Part shown: piece by piece, positions 51,362 to 59,339 of the stretch | How the letters are laid out: each line of letters starts with the position of its first letter | Position numbering within the stretch: the first letter of the stretch is position 1 | Assembly (NCBI GenBank): GCA_031401675.1 | Contig: JANNRR010000112.1 | Span: 25,776-89,775 of the forward strand | DNA: 64,000 nucleotides | Direction of reading: 5' to 3' | Source: JANNRR01 sp031401675 | Lineage (GTDB): Bacteria; Pseudomonadota; Alphaproteobacteria; Rhodobacterales; Rhodobacteraceae | Made by a program: the position numbers and the translations under genes | The notes under the pieces: model-generated | Database searches by the model: none | The model's input: only the letters and a program-made list of their open reading frames with translations | Told to the model about the DNA's origin: nothing

Positions 51362-52918
51362 ATGTCTTTGGTTGCATTATCGGGCACACCGGGCATCGAC
51401 GGCCTGCTATGGGGTGTGAAATGGGATTTGAATAGCCTGACCTACGGGTTTGCCTCGTCTACCAGCCAGTATTCCGGTTACCAGTTCGGCAGCATCTCCG
51501 GCTTCCAAGCCTTCAATGGCGCGCAGAAGACGGCGACCAATGATGCGATCGCCCAGTTGAGCGGACTGTTCAACCTGAATATTGTGTTTGTTGCAAATGG
51601 TGCGCTTGCCAATCTTCGGTACGCCGAGGCAAGCTCGGTCGTGCAGTATTTCGACCCCGTTACGTTGCTGCCCGTGCCCGGCGTCATCACCACCGCTGTC
51701 GGAACGCCGCCCGATTCGTTCTTCGCGCCGGACTTTTCCCATGGCGACATGTTCTTCAATTCCACCGATTACAACGCCCCGCAAAAGGGCAACTTCGCCT
51801 ATGCCACCATTCTGCATGAAACTGGCCATGCGCTTGGCCTGAAGCATGGCCATTCGGTGCAGAATTCTCCCGACGGCTCCTTTGTCATCGCCGCGCTGCC
51901 AGCCAATCGCGACGGGATGGAATTCTCGGTGATGACCTATCGTTCCGAAGTGGGCGGCGCGTCCAACTTTTACACGAACGAGCAATTCGGTTACGCGCAA
52001 ACCTACATGATGAATGATATCGCCGCACTGCAGTATCTCTATGGTGCCGACTACACCTTCCACGCCGGAGCCACGACCTATACGTGGAGCACGACCACTG
52101 GCGAAATGTTCGTCGATGCCGTCGGCCAGGGCACTCCGGGCGCTAATCGCATTTTTCTGACCATCTGGGATGGCGGCGGCACCGACCTGTTTGATCTGTC
52201 GAACTACACCACCGACATGCGGGTGAATCTGGCACCCGGCAACTGGTCGGTTCTGTCGCAGGCCCAACTCGCCGTGCTGAATACCAATACCGGGGCACAG
52301 TCGCGCGCCAATGTCTTCAACTCCCTGTTGAACGCGGGCGACCTGCGTTCACTGATCGAGAATGCCACCGGCGGCTCAGGCAAGGATCAATTGCGCGGCA
52401 ACGCTGCGGCGAATGCCCTTCTGGGGAATGACAACTCAGACAGTCTGTTCGGATTTGGCGGCAGAGACCAGCTTGACGGTGGAAACGGCGGCGACAGGCT
52501 TGATGGCGGGAACGGCAACGATATCATGATCGGCGGGACCGGTTCTGATCGCCTGATCGGCGGTTTGGGTACCGATACACTGACCGGTGGCCTTGGCAAC
52601 GATTCATTCGTGTTCAAAGCACTGGGCGAGGCCAACGACAGAATTACCGATTTTTCCTCGGCGGTTGCCGGAAACAACGATCGGTTCGAACTGCTGGGCG
52701 CAGCGTTCGGCGGTCTGGCGGCCGGTAATCTGGCCGCCGGGCTGTTTCAGAGTTCCAATGCTGCGGTTGCCGGCACTGCGGCGATCCGTTTCCTGTACGA
52801 GACCGATACCCGCATATTGCGCTACGATGCCGACGGCAACGGCGTTGGTGCCGCCGTCGTCATCGCCACACTACAGGCCGGCGCTCAGGTTCTGCTCAGT
52901 GATATTCTGATCGTGTAG
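51362..52918 (+). CDS. M10 (serralysin-type) zinc metalloprotease with RTX repeats
   Basis: A 518-residue secreted protease. The zinc site HExxHxxGxxH is HETGHALGLKH at residues 152-162, and the Met-turn is FSVMTYRSE around residue 191. The catalytic domain (1 to about 330) is followed by RTX repeats (GGNGGDRLDG, GGNGNDIMIG, GGLGTDTLTG, about 385-455) and a C-terminus ending SDILIV, so one-step type I export is expected, with no Sec signal. No short propeptide is obvious. ATG at 51362. There is no exporter gene nearby, unlike classic serralysin clusters. Confidence 0.92.
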   Translation: MSLVALSGTPGIDGLLWGVKWDLNSLTYGFASSTSQYSGYQFGSISGFQAFNGAQKTATNDAIAQLSGLFNLNIVFVANGALANLRYAEASSVVQYFDPVTLLPVPGVITTAVGTPPDSFFAPDFSHGDMFFNSTDYNAPQKGNFAYATILHETGHALGLKHGHSVQNSPDGSFVIAALPANRDGMEFSVMTYRSEVGGASNFYTNEQFGYAQTYMMNDIAALQYLYGADYTFHAGATTYTWSTTTGEMFVDAVGQGTPGANRIFLTIWDGGGTDLFDLSNYTTDMRVNLAPGNWSVLSQAQLAVLNTNTGAQSRANVFNSLLNAGDLRSLIENATGGSGKDQLRGNAAANALLGNDNSDSLFGFGGRDQLDGGNGGDRLDGGNGNDIMIGGTGSDRLIGGLGTDTLTGGLGNDSFVFKALGEANDRITDFSSAVAGNNDRFELLGAAFGGLAAGNLAAGLFQSSNAAVAGTAAIRFLYETDTRILRYDADGNGVGAAVVIATLQAGAQVLLSDILIV

Positions 52919-52948
52919 CGGCACACATACAATCAAGCGCAAGAAAAA

Positions 52949-52980
52949 GCGGTGATGCCGGGAGGAGGTGGCACCACCGC
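52949..52980 (-). ncRNA. CcsR-type hairpin 4 with CCUCCUCCC loop, also terminator of the array
   Basis: On the minus strand an 11-bp stem (GCGGTGGTGCC with GGCATCACCGC, one wobble) displays ACCTCCTCCC in a 10-base loop and is followed by TTTTTC. It therefore both presents an anti-Shine-Dalgarno sequence and looks like an intrinsic terminator ending the DUF1127 transcript. Confidence 0.75.
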
Positions 52981-52987
52981 TCAAGTC

Positions 52988-53021
52988 ACGATCTGCCCCG
53001 GGAGGAGGTGGAGCATTTCGT
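52988..53021 (-). ncRNA. CcsR-type hairpin 3 with CCUCCUCCC loop
   Basis: The minus strand forms a stem of ACGA plus TGCTCC with GGGGCA plus TCGT around a 10-base loop holding ACCTCCTCCC. It is spaced eight bases from hairpin 4 in the same transcript. Confidence 0.7.
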
Positions 53022-53090
53022 ATTCCGCGTAGCCCGCAGCCATGCTGGCCGGGGCCGAATTCCGTCCGGCCTCGGGCCGGGGTCGAAGCT

Positions 53091-53124
53091 GCGGCGATGC
53101 CAGGGAGGAGGTTGGCACCGCCGC
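53091..53124 (-). ncRNA. CcsR-type hairpin 2 with CCUCCUCCC loop
   Basis: On the minus strand a 12-bp stem (GCGGCGGTGCCA with TGGCATCGCCGC) closes a 10-base loop with ACCTCCTCCC. The stem sequence is closely related to that of hairpin 4, indicating duplication. Between it and hairpin 3 a further GC-rich fold without the motif is possible. Confidence 0.75.
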
Positions 53125-53131
53125 ACTTCAC

Positions 53132-53166
53132 AACGGCCCTGCTCGGGGAGGAGACAAGCGACCGTT
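53132..53166 (-). ncRNA. CcsR-type hairpin 1 with CUCCUCCCC loop
   Basis: First hairpin after the DUF1127 gene on the minus strand: AACGG pairs with CCGTT, and GCTTG with GAGC, around TCTCCTCCCC. The motif matches eight of nine bases of CCUCCUCCC. Four such hairpins behind a DUF1127 gene is the arrangement of CcsR1-4 in Rhodobacter sphaeroides, where the RNAs respond to stress. Confidence 0.65.
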
Positions 53167-53254
53167 CAACTTGGGAGCCTTGGCTCCGTACTCTGGCAGC
53201 AAAACATGAACGAATGCTGCACTCGATCCAACCGCCCCGAACCGGGGCGAAAGC

Positions 53255-53482
53255 TCATTTGCCGTACGCCGCTTCCCGCGCGATGCTGTCGATCATGGCG
53301 CGATGGATACCCAGATCCGCCAGATCGCGGTCGTTCAGGGCGCCAAGCTCGCGCAGGGTCAGACGGTACACGCGGCGCTGTTCAACCAGCTTCGACCCGG
53401 TCCCGAACCAGCGCGCCAGACGCTCGACCAGCCCCGGCTGTGCCAGATGCGACTGCTCGCGGATGTTGTTTGCATAAGCCAT
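53255..53482 (-). CDS. DUF1127 small protein (CcaF1-like)
   Basis: A 75-residue basic protein whose C-terminal half (YRLTLRELGALNDRDLADLGIHRAMIDSIAREAAYGK, given here by its ends YRLTLRELG and DLGIHR) is the arginine-rich DUF1127 domain. In Rhodobacter sphaeroides the equivalent protein, CcaF1, is co-transcribed with the CcsR sRNAs and binds RNA. Here the same order is kept: gene, then four CCUCCUCCC hairpins on the same strand. A GAGGT ribosome site precedes the ATG. Stress-responsive regulation of RNA turnover is inferred. Confidence 0.9.
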   Translation of the reverse strand: MAYANNIREQSHLAQPGLVERLARWFGTGSKLVEQRRVYRLTLRELGALNDRDLADLGIHRAMIDSIAREAAYGK

Positions 53483-53534
53483 TCTACACCTCGGACTTCA
53501 AAACTGCTCCAACGCCTGTTGCGCTGTTAGGGGT

Positions 53535-53562
53535 AACATACGCCGATGCTGCATCTGCACAA
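53535..53562 (-). promoter_or_regulatory. Candidate promoter of the DUF1127-CcsR transcript
   Basis: On the minus strand TTGTGC (53557-53562) and TATGTT (53535-53540) are separated by 16 bases and lie about 50 bases before the ATG. The hexamers could fit a sigma-70 or RpoH-type holoenzyme; in the Rhodobacter sphaeroides counterpart alternative heat-shock sigma factors drive expression. Confidence 0.4.
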
Positions 53563-53732
53563 TGGCTGCAGCCGTCAATGCTGCCATGCAGCAAATGCAT
53601 AACCAACTCTGACCTTTTCTTGCGCGGCTCTGACCTCTGCCGCCCAAATCCGAGGCACGTTGCGCATAAGTCCTTGCCCTTGGACGCAAAGATGCCGACC
53701 TATGCTGCACAAACCGGCAAAGGGCACAGGCG

Positions 53733-54833
53733 ATGGATGTCGAAAAAGTAACAATTCTGCAAACATTGTCACAACTTGCGCTACCCGGTGGCGGTGACCT
53801 TGTGTCCCGCGATCTGGTGCGGGCCCTGATGATCGAGGCCGGGCGGGTGCGATTCGTCATCGAAGCCGCCACCCCCGAGGAGGCCCGCGCCCTGGAGGGG
53901 ATCAGGGCCGAGGCCGAGGCGTTGATCCTGAAATTGCCCGGGGTCAGCGCCGCCTCAGTCCTGCTGACAGCGCATGGCCCAAGCGCGAAACGCCCCGCCG
54001 AGCCTGCCGCGCCACCGCCGGGCGCGCCGCCCAGCCTGACCATCGGCCGCCATCCGACCGCCAACACCGGCCCGCAGCGCATCTCGGGTGTCGACCGCAT
54101 TCTGGCGATCGCTTCGGGCAAGGGCGGGGTCGGCAAATCCACCGTCGCCTCCAATCTGGCGGTGGCGCTGGCCCGGGCCGGCCGGGCGGTCGGCCTCCTG
54201 GACGCCGATATCTACGGCCCCAGCCAGCCGCGCATGATGGGCGTGTCGAAACGCCCCGGCTCGCCCGACGGCAAGACCATCATTCCGTTGCAGGCCCACG
54301 GCGTCACCATGATGTCGATCGGCCTGATGATGAAGGAGGGCGAGGCGGTGGTCTGGCGCGGCCCGATGTTGATGGGCGCGTTGCAGCAACTGCTGGGGCA
54401 GGTGGCTTGGGGCAAGCTGGATGTGCTGATCGTCGATTTGCCGCCCGGCACCGGCGATATCCAGCTGACCCTCTGCCAGCGCACGCATCTGACCGGGGCG
54501 ATCGTGGTGTCCACCCCGCAGGATGTGGCGCTGCTGGATGCCCGCAAGGCGCTGAACATGTTTCAGGTGCTGAAAACCCCGGTTCTGGGCCTGATCGAGA
54601 ATATGTCGACCTACATCTGTCCGAACTGCGGCCACGAGGCCCATATCTTCGGCCATGGCGGTGTGCGCGACGAGGCTGCGAAACTGGGGCTGCCGTTTCT
54701 GGGCGAACTGCCGCTCAGCATCGATGTCCGCCTTGCCGGTGATGCCGGGACCCCGATCGCGGCGGGCGAGGGCGCCGAAGCGCGGGCCTACGCCGGGCTG
54801 GCCGCACGTCTGATCGCCGGCGGCATGGCCTGA
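53733..54833 (+). CDS. mrp: Mrp/ApbC/NBP35-type iron-sulfur cluster carrier ATPase
   Basis: A 366-residue P-loop ATPase that carries and delivers Fe-S clusters. An N-terminal MIP18-like domain (about 5-80, DLVSRDLVRALMIEAGRVRF) is followed by a Pro-rich linker and the ATPase domain with the deviant Walker A IASGKGGVGKSTVASNLA, the DADIYGPSQPRMMG block and VDLPPGTGDIQLTLCQ. The cluster-binding CxxC is YICPNCGHEAHIFGHGG. The ATG at 53733 gives the usual length. Divergent from the DUF1127 gene. Confidence 0.95.
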   Translation: MDVEKVTILQTLSQLALPGGGDLVSRDLVRALMIEAGRVRFVIEAATPEEARALEGIRAEAEALILKLPGVSAASVLLTAHGPSAKRPAEPAAPPPGAPPSLTIGRHPTANTGPQRISGVDRILAIASGKGGVGKSTVASNLAVALARAGRAVGLLDADIYGPSQPRMMGVSKRPGSPDGKTIIPLQAHGVTMMSIGLMMKEGEAVVWRGPMLMGALQQLLGQVAWGKLDVLIVDLPPGTGDIQLTLCQRTHLTGAIVVSTPQDVALLDARKALNMFQVLKTPVLGLIENMSTYICPNCGHEAHIFGHGGVRDEAAKLGLPFLGELPLSIDVRLAGDAGTPIAAGEGAEARAYAGLAARLIAGGMA

Positions 54834-55311
54834 AGCGGCCTTCCGGGCCATTCGCATGGTACTGCATGGAATCGGCGCGGGAATTGCCCTGTTCGCCGGG
54901 AACGCCGCAAGCCCGCCGGGCGGTTGGCACAGAGCAGCGGCAGGAATCCCGGGCGCAAGTGGCCCAACGAATCACTATTTGCTTCAGCACCCCCAGAATT
55001 CAAACGTGATTCGCGGCTGAAAACCCGCCCACCTCCCGGAAAACCCGATGTTCCGGGTGCCGACGTCCGCGAAACAGACCGAAATTCGGCCCGGACAGCG
55101 CACGGCATCCCGACGCCGGACGATCTTGCGCCGAAAGCCTTATGATACCATATATAGGTGTTGATAACAGCGCATCCGCTACAAGTTGGAGGGTGCCACC
55201 CGCCTCGACCGCTATGGCTTGATTTCACCGACCCCTCGCCACAACAGATTGTTGCCTGAACCCGCAAAAATCCATTGATTACCATGAAAGACCATGTCAA
55301 TACTGTTTCAC
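54834..55311. other. Intergenic region upstream of the mraZ leader RNA
   Basis: No gene is supported here. Features seen are the A/T-rich tatgataccatatatagg near 55140-55157 with TTGCGC about 17 bases before CATATA (a possible promoter), and a second promoter-like pair ending just before 55312 (TTGATT, 16 bases, TCAATA). Confidence 0.4.
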
Positions 55312-55532
55312 GGTGAGACGGGCAGACGAAAACCAAGGGGCAACCGATAACGACCCCAAGAGGCGTAAGGGTTTCATACAGGCTTCCCCAATCACGAACC
55401 AAGAGATCCGGCGCGCGAGCGAGCAGACATCCCCCCAGGTGGCATGCGTAGCCGGACAAACCCAGAAATGGGACCCAGCAATGGGACGGTGGCGGCGAGT
55501 TGGGCAGTGGCAGCAGCCCAACTCGTCGTTTT
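55312..55532 (+). ncRNA. UpsM-like leader RNA of the division/cell-wall cluster
   Basis: The 5' leader of mraZ contains a strong hairpin (GAGTTGGGC at 55497-55505 with GCCCAACTC at 55516-55524) followed by GTCGTTTTCC, more than 100 bases before the mraZ start. In Rhodobacter sphaeroides the abundant sRNA UpsM (about 200 nt) arises by partial termination in exactly this place. A promoter-like pair just before 55312 would give an RNA of about 220 nt. The 5' end is a guess. Confidence 0.5.
55497..55532 (+). terminator. Intrinsic terminator-like hairpin in the mraZ leader
   Basis: A 9-bp perfect stem with a 10-base loop and a T-rich tail. Since all division genes lie downstream, termination here must be partial or regulated. 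TGGGA/TGGC repeats around 55469-55510 are reminiscent of MraZ-box half sites, though their spacing is not the regular 10 bases. Confidence 0.6.
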
Positions 55533-55632
55533 CCTTTGGGCCGGGCCCCCGAAAGGCTGAAACCCGAAGGGCCAAAACCCCGCAGGGCAAGAACCCGAAG
55601 GGCTGACGGGACAGGGATAAGCAGGACAAATC

Positions 55633-56166
55633 GTGACACTGGCGCCGAAGTTCAGAGGCAGTTTCGATCAGAAGATCGATCCCAAGGGCCGGGTGTCGAT
55701 CCCCGCCGCCTTTAGAAAGATCGCCGAAGCCAGCGACCCCGGCTACGCGCCACCCGAAAAATCCAAGGACAGCAAGGGTGCCGCCGCCAGTATCGTCATC
55801 GTATTCGGCGACGAGGCCCGGCACTATCTGGAATGCTATTCGATTATCGGCATGACCCAGGTCGAAGCGATGATCGAGGCGATGGACTATGGGTCCGAAG
55901 AACGCGATCTGGTCGAGGAACTTTACTACGCCCAGTCGCAACCAGCCGAGATCGACGCCGATGGCCGCATCATCATGCCGCAGTTCATGCGCGAAAAGCT
56001 GAAACTGGACGGCGAGGTCAAGTTCATCGGCATGGGCGACCGCTTCGAGGTCTGGAAGCCCGAAACCTATCAGGCGCTGAAATCCGGCCCGAACCGCACC
56101 GTCGAGGAACGCTTTGGCCCGAAATTCGACCGCCGCTCGCTGCTGCGCGGGCCGCGGCCGGCATGA
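55633..56166 (+). CDS. mraZ: Transcriptional regulator MraZ
   Basis: DNA-binding protein of 177 residues with two AbrB/SpoVT-like MraZ domains: FRGSFDQKIDPKGRVSIPAAF at the N-terminus and AEIDADGRIIMPQFMREKLK in the second domain. It represses its own cluster by binding repeats before its gene. Starts at GTG. It is longer than the E. coli protein (152) mainly through an insert around residues 35-50 (EKSKDSKGAAAS), common in alphaproteobacteria. The stop overlaps rsmH by four bases. Confidence 0.95.
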   Translation: MTLAPKFRGSFDQKIDPKGRVSIPAAFRKIAEASDPGYAPPEKSKDSKGAAASIVIVFGDEARHYLECYSIIGMTQVEAMIEAMDYGSEERDLVEELYYAQSQPAEIDADGRIIMPQFMREKLKLDGEVKFIGMGDRFEVWKPETYQALKSGPNRTVEERFGPKFDRRSLLRGPRPA

Positions 56167-57164
56167 GCGCGGTTGCTGCCCCCGACCTGCCGCCTGCCGC
56201 CCACATTCCCGTTCTGTTGCGCCCGCTCTTGGAGGCGGTCGCCCCGGTCAGCGGCCTGTGGCTTGACGGCACGTTCGGCGCCGGTGGCTATGCCCGCGCC
56301 TTGCTGGCAGCCGGGGCCGACCGGGTGATCGGGGTTGACCGCGATCCGTCGGTGTTTGCCATGGCGGCAGCGTGGGCCGTCCCCTTTGGGACCAGACTGA
56401 TCCTGAAACAGGGCAACTTCGCCGAACTGGACCGGCTGGCCGACGCGCCGCTGGATGGTGTGGTCCTCGACCTTGGCGTGTCCTCGATGCAGATCGACAC
56501 GCCCGGGCGCGGCTTTTCCTTTCAGAAGGACGGCCCCTTGGACATGCGGATGAGCCAGTCGGGCGACAGCGCCGCCGATCTGGTCAACACCGCCCCGGAA
56601 AGCCATCTGGCCGACATCCTGTATCATTACGGCGAGGAACGCGCCTCGCGCCGCATCGCCCGGATGATCGTCGCGGCCCGCAGTCTGGCCCCGATCGAAA
56701 CCACCCTGCAACTGGCCCGCATCGTCGAAAAATGCCTGCCCCGCCCAAAACCCGGCCAGTCGCATCCCGCCACCCGCAGTTTTCAGGCGATCCGCATTGC
56801 GGTCAACGCCGAGTTCAGCGCGCTGGTGCAGGGGCTGGAGGCGGCCGAGCGCGCCCTGAAACCCGGCGAGCGGCTGGCGGTGGTCACGTTTCATTCGCTG
56901 GAAGACCGCATCGTCAAACGCTTCCTTCTGGCCCGCTCCGGCGGCGACGCCAACGCCAACCGCTATTCCCCGGAAAAAACGGCCGCCGAACCGCAGTTCC
57001 GGCTCTTGACCAAACGCGCCGTCGGCCCCGACGCTGATGAGGCCGCCGCCAACCCCCGCGCCCGTTCCGCCAAGCTGCGCGTCGCCGTCCGCACCGCAGC
57101 CGCCGCCGGAACCAGCGACCATGCCGCGCTGGGCCTGCCCACCCTTCCAGAGAAAGGTCGCTGA
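56163..57164 (+). CDS. rsmH: 16S rRNA (cytosine(1402)-N(4))-methyltransferase RsmH
   Basis: A 333-residue SAM-dependent enzyme methylating C1402 in the ribosomal P site. The N-terminal HIPVLLRPLLEAV and LDGTFGAGGYARALL (SAM site), GVVLDLGVSSMQID, the substrate loop FSFQKDGPLDMRMS and the C-terminal VVTFHSLEDRIVKRFL are all diagnostic. ATGA overlap with mraZ; two bases from ftsL. Confidence 0.97.
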   Translation: MSAVAAPDLPPAAHIPVLLRPLLEAVAPVSGLWLDGTFGAGGYARALLAAGADRVIGVDRDPSVFAMAAAWAVPFGTRLILKQGNFAELDRLADAPLDGVVLDLGVSSMQIDTPGRGFSFQKDGPLDMRMSQSGDSAADLVNTAPESHLADILYHYGEERASRRIARMIVAARSLAPIETTLQLARIVEKCLPRPKPGQSHPATRSFQAIRIAVNAEFSALVQGLEAAERALKPGERLAVVTFHSLEDRIVKRFLLARSGGDANANRYSPEKTAAEPQFRLLTKRAVGPDADEAAANPRARSAKLRVAVRTAAAAGTSDHAALGLPTLPEKGR

Positions 57165-57165
57165 C

Positions 57166-57546
57166 ATGCGCAGCCTGTTCTTCATGCTTTCTGCCCTGGC
57201 CGTCATGGGGCTGGCCTTCTGGGCCTACCGCGAAAACTACCGGACCCAGCAGTCCGACCGCGTGGTCCGCTCCTTGCAGAACGAGATCGGGGCCCTGCGC
57301 GAAGCCCTGTCGGTGCAGCGCGCCGAATGGGCCTATCTGAACCGGCCCGAACGTCTGGCCGAACTGGCCGACCTGAATTTCGACCGGCTGAACCTGTTGC
57401 CGCTCGACCCCGGCCAGTTCGGCGAGGTGCCGGCCATCGCCTATCCGGCCCCGGCCGTCGTCGCCCCCGACCTGCCGGCCATCACCGATCCCGTCGATGT
57501 CATCGGCACCGAAACCACTGTTGCAGCCACAGGAGCAGCGCCATGA
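57166..57546 (+). CDS. ftsL: Cell division protein FtsL
   Basis: A 126-residue bitopic division protein: a short N-terminus, one membrane helix (LFFMLSALAVMGLAFWAY), then a leucine-zipper-like coiled coil (QSDRVVRSLQNEIGALREAL) and the conserved PERLAELADLNF segment. It has an Ala/Pro-rich C-terminal extension. Identification rests on position and this layout, since FtsL is poorly conserved. An open frame from 57037 overlaps rsmH and is not used; AAGG precedes the chosen ATG. Overlaps ftsI by four bases. Confidence 0.9.
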   Translation: MRSLFFMLSALAVMGLAFWAYRENYRTQQSDRVVRSLQNEIGALREALSVQRAEWAYLNRPERLAELADLNFDRLNLLPLDPGQFGEVPAIAYPAPAVVAPDLPAITDPVDVIGTETTVAATGAAP

Positions 57547-59330
57547 CCCGTACCCCGTTGCGCCCGCTGGCCCGGATTCTGCAAGCCCGCGCCAAAGGCG
57601 AAAACCCCGACGTCATCGAGCGCGAAAACCGCCGATTGCGCCACGAAACCATGCGCGACCGCTCGCGTCTGCGCGCCGAGGGCCGGCTGCTGATGCTCGG
57701 CCTGTTCTTTCTGGCCGCCTTCAGCGTGGTCGGGGCCCGCATGGGTCTGCTGGCCGCATCCGAACCGGTGGAGCCAAGCACCGCCAGCACCGCGTCGGCC
57801 ATCGTCGCCGGCCGCGCCGACATCGTCGACCGCAATGGCCGCATCCTTGCCACCAACCTGTTGACCTCGGCGCTCTATGCGCAGCCGCACCTGATGATCA
57901 ACCGCGCCGCCGTCGCCGAAAAGCTGGTCGAGATCTTCCCCGACATGGACCTTGCCTGGCTGAAGCAGCAGTTTTCCGGCAACCGCAAGTTCCTGTGGCT
58001 GAAGCGCAAACTGTCACCCGAACAGATGCAGGCGGTGCATGATATCGGCGATCCCGGCCTGCTGTTCGGCCCGCGTGAAATGCGGCTTTACCCCAACGGC
58101 ACGCTGGCCGCCCACGTTCTCGGTGGTGCCAGCTTCGGGCGCGAAGGCGTGCACTCGGCCGAGGTTATCGGCACGGCGGGGGTGGAAAAAAGCTTTGACG
58201 CCTTTCTGCGCGACCCCGCCAACAACGGCGCGCCGCTGCAACTGTCGCTGGACTTGACCGTACAGGCCGCCGCCCACGAAGTGTTGCTTGGCGGCATGAA
58301 ACTGATGAACGCCAAGGCTGCAACCGCCGTGCTGCTGGATGTGCATACCGGCGAGGTCATCGCGATGATTTCGCTGCCGGATTTCGATCCGAACACCCGT
58401 CCGGCACAGCCGACCAGCGGCGATCCGTCCGACAGCCCGCTGTTCAACCGCGCGGTTCAGGGGGTGTACGAGCTGGGCTCGACCTTCAAGATATTCACGT
58501 TCGCCCAGGCGCTTGACCTGGGGCTGGTCAATCTGAACACCATGATCAAGACCGCCAGTCCGATGACCTGGGGCAAGTTCAAGATCCGCGATTTCCACAA
58601 CTACGGTGCGGAACTGTCGGTCTATGACATCGTGGTGAAAAGCTCCAACATCGGTACGGCCCGGGTCGCGCTGCAGATCGGCGGCGAGCGGCAAAAATCG
58701 TTCCTGACCTCGCTCGGGCTGACAACGGCAACGCCGGTCGAACTGGTCGAGGCGCCCGGGGCCAAGCCCCTGGTGCCCAGGCGCTGGCCAGAGATCACCA
58801 CCATGACCGTCTCCTATGGCCACGGTCTGTCCGCCAGCCCGCTGCATCTGGCGGCAGGCTATGCTTCGGTGGTCAATGGCGGCACGCTGGTCCGCCCGAC
58901 GCTCTTGAAGCAAACCAGCGTTGCGCCCGGCCCCAGGGTAATCTCCGAACGCACCTCGGCCACCATGCGCGGTCTGATGCGTGCCGTGGTGACCGAAGGC
59001 ACCGCCAGCTTCGGCGAGGTGACCGGCTATGCCGTCGGCGGCAAGACCGGCACGGCAGACAAGGCCAAACCCACCGGCGGCTATTACAAGGAAAAGGTGA
59101 TCGCCACCTTTGCCGCGATCTTTCCCAGCGATGCCCCGAAATACGTGCTGGTGGTCACCCTGGATGAACCGGTCGACACCTCGGGCTCGGAACCGCGCCG
59201 CACTGCAGGCTGGACCTCGGTCCCGGTGGCCGCCGAAATGATCCGCCGCATCGCGCCGCTTCTGGGCCTGCGTCCGGTCATTGAAGCTGCCCCCGAGGTT
59301 GCGCTAAAGGTTTCGGACGTTCAGGAATAG
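57543..59330 (+). CDS. ftsI: Penicillin-binding protein 3, division transpeptidase FtsI
   Basis: A 595-residue class B PBP for septal crosslinking. A cytoplasmic basic segment, a membrane anchor (LLMLGLFFLAAFSVVGARM), the pedestal (ADIVDRNGRILATNL) and the transpeptidase domain with SxxK in ELGSTFKIFT, SxN in VKSSNIGTAR and KTG in GGKTGTADK. It pairs with FtsW, expected after murD. Coupled to ftsL by four bases and followed nine bases later by murE. Confidence 0.96.
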   Translation: MTRTPLRPLARILQARAKGENPDVIERENRRLRHETMRDRSRLRAEGRLLMLGLFFLAAFSVVGARMGLLAASEPVEPSTASTASAIVAGRADIVDRNGRILATNLLTSALYAQPHLMINRAAVAEKLVEIFPDMDLAWLKQQFSGNRKFLWLKRKLSPEQMQAVHDIGDPGLLFGPREMRLYPNGTLAAHVLGGASFGREGVHSAEVIGTAGVEKSFDAFLRDPANNGAPLQLSLDLTVQAAAHEVLLGGMKLMNAKAATAVLLDVHTGEVIAMISLPDFDPNTRPAQPTSGDPSDSPLFNRAVQGVYELGSTFKIFTFAQALDLGLVNLNTMIKTASPMTWGKFKIRDFHNYGAELSVYDIVVKSSNIGTARVALQIGGERQKSFLTSLGLTTATPVELVEAPGAKPLVPRRWPEITTMTVSYGHGLSASPLHLAAGYASVVNGGTLVRPTLLKQTSVAPGPRVISERTSATMRGLMRAVVTEGTASFGEVTGYAVGGKTGTADKAKPTGGYYKEKVIATFAAIFPSDAPKYVLVVTLDEPVDTSGSEPRRTAGWTSVPVAAEMIRRIAPLLGLRPVIEAAPEVALKVSDVQE

Positions 59331-59339
59331 GCAGGGCCG

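Noticed and set aside
55469..55510. MraZ-box array before mraZ
   Set aside because: TGGGA/TGGC elements are present but their spacing (13, 8, 11, 6 bases) does not follow the regular 10-base period, so it is mentioned only in the terminator entry.
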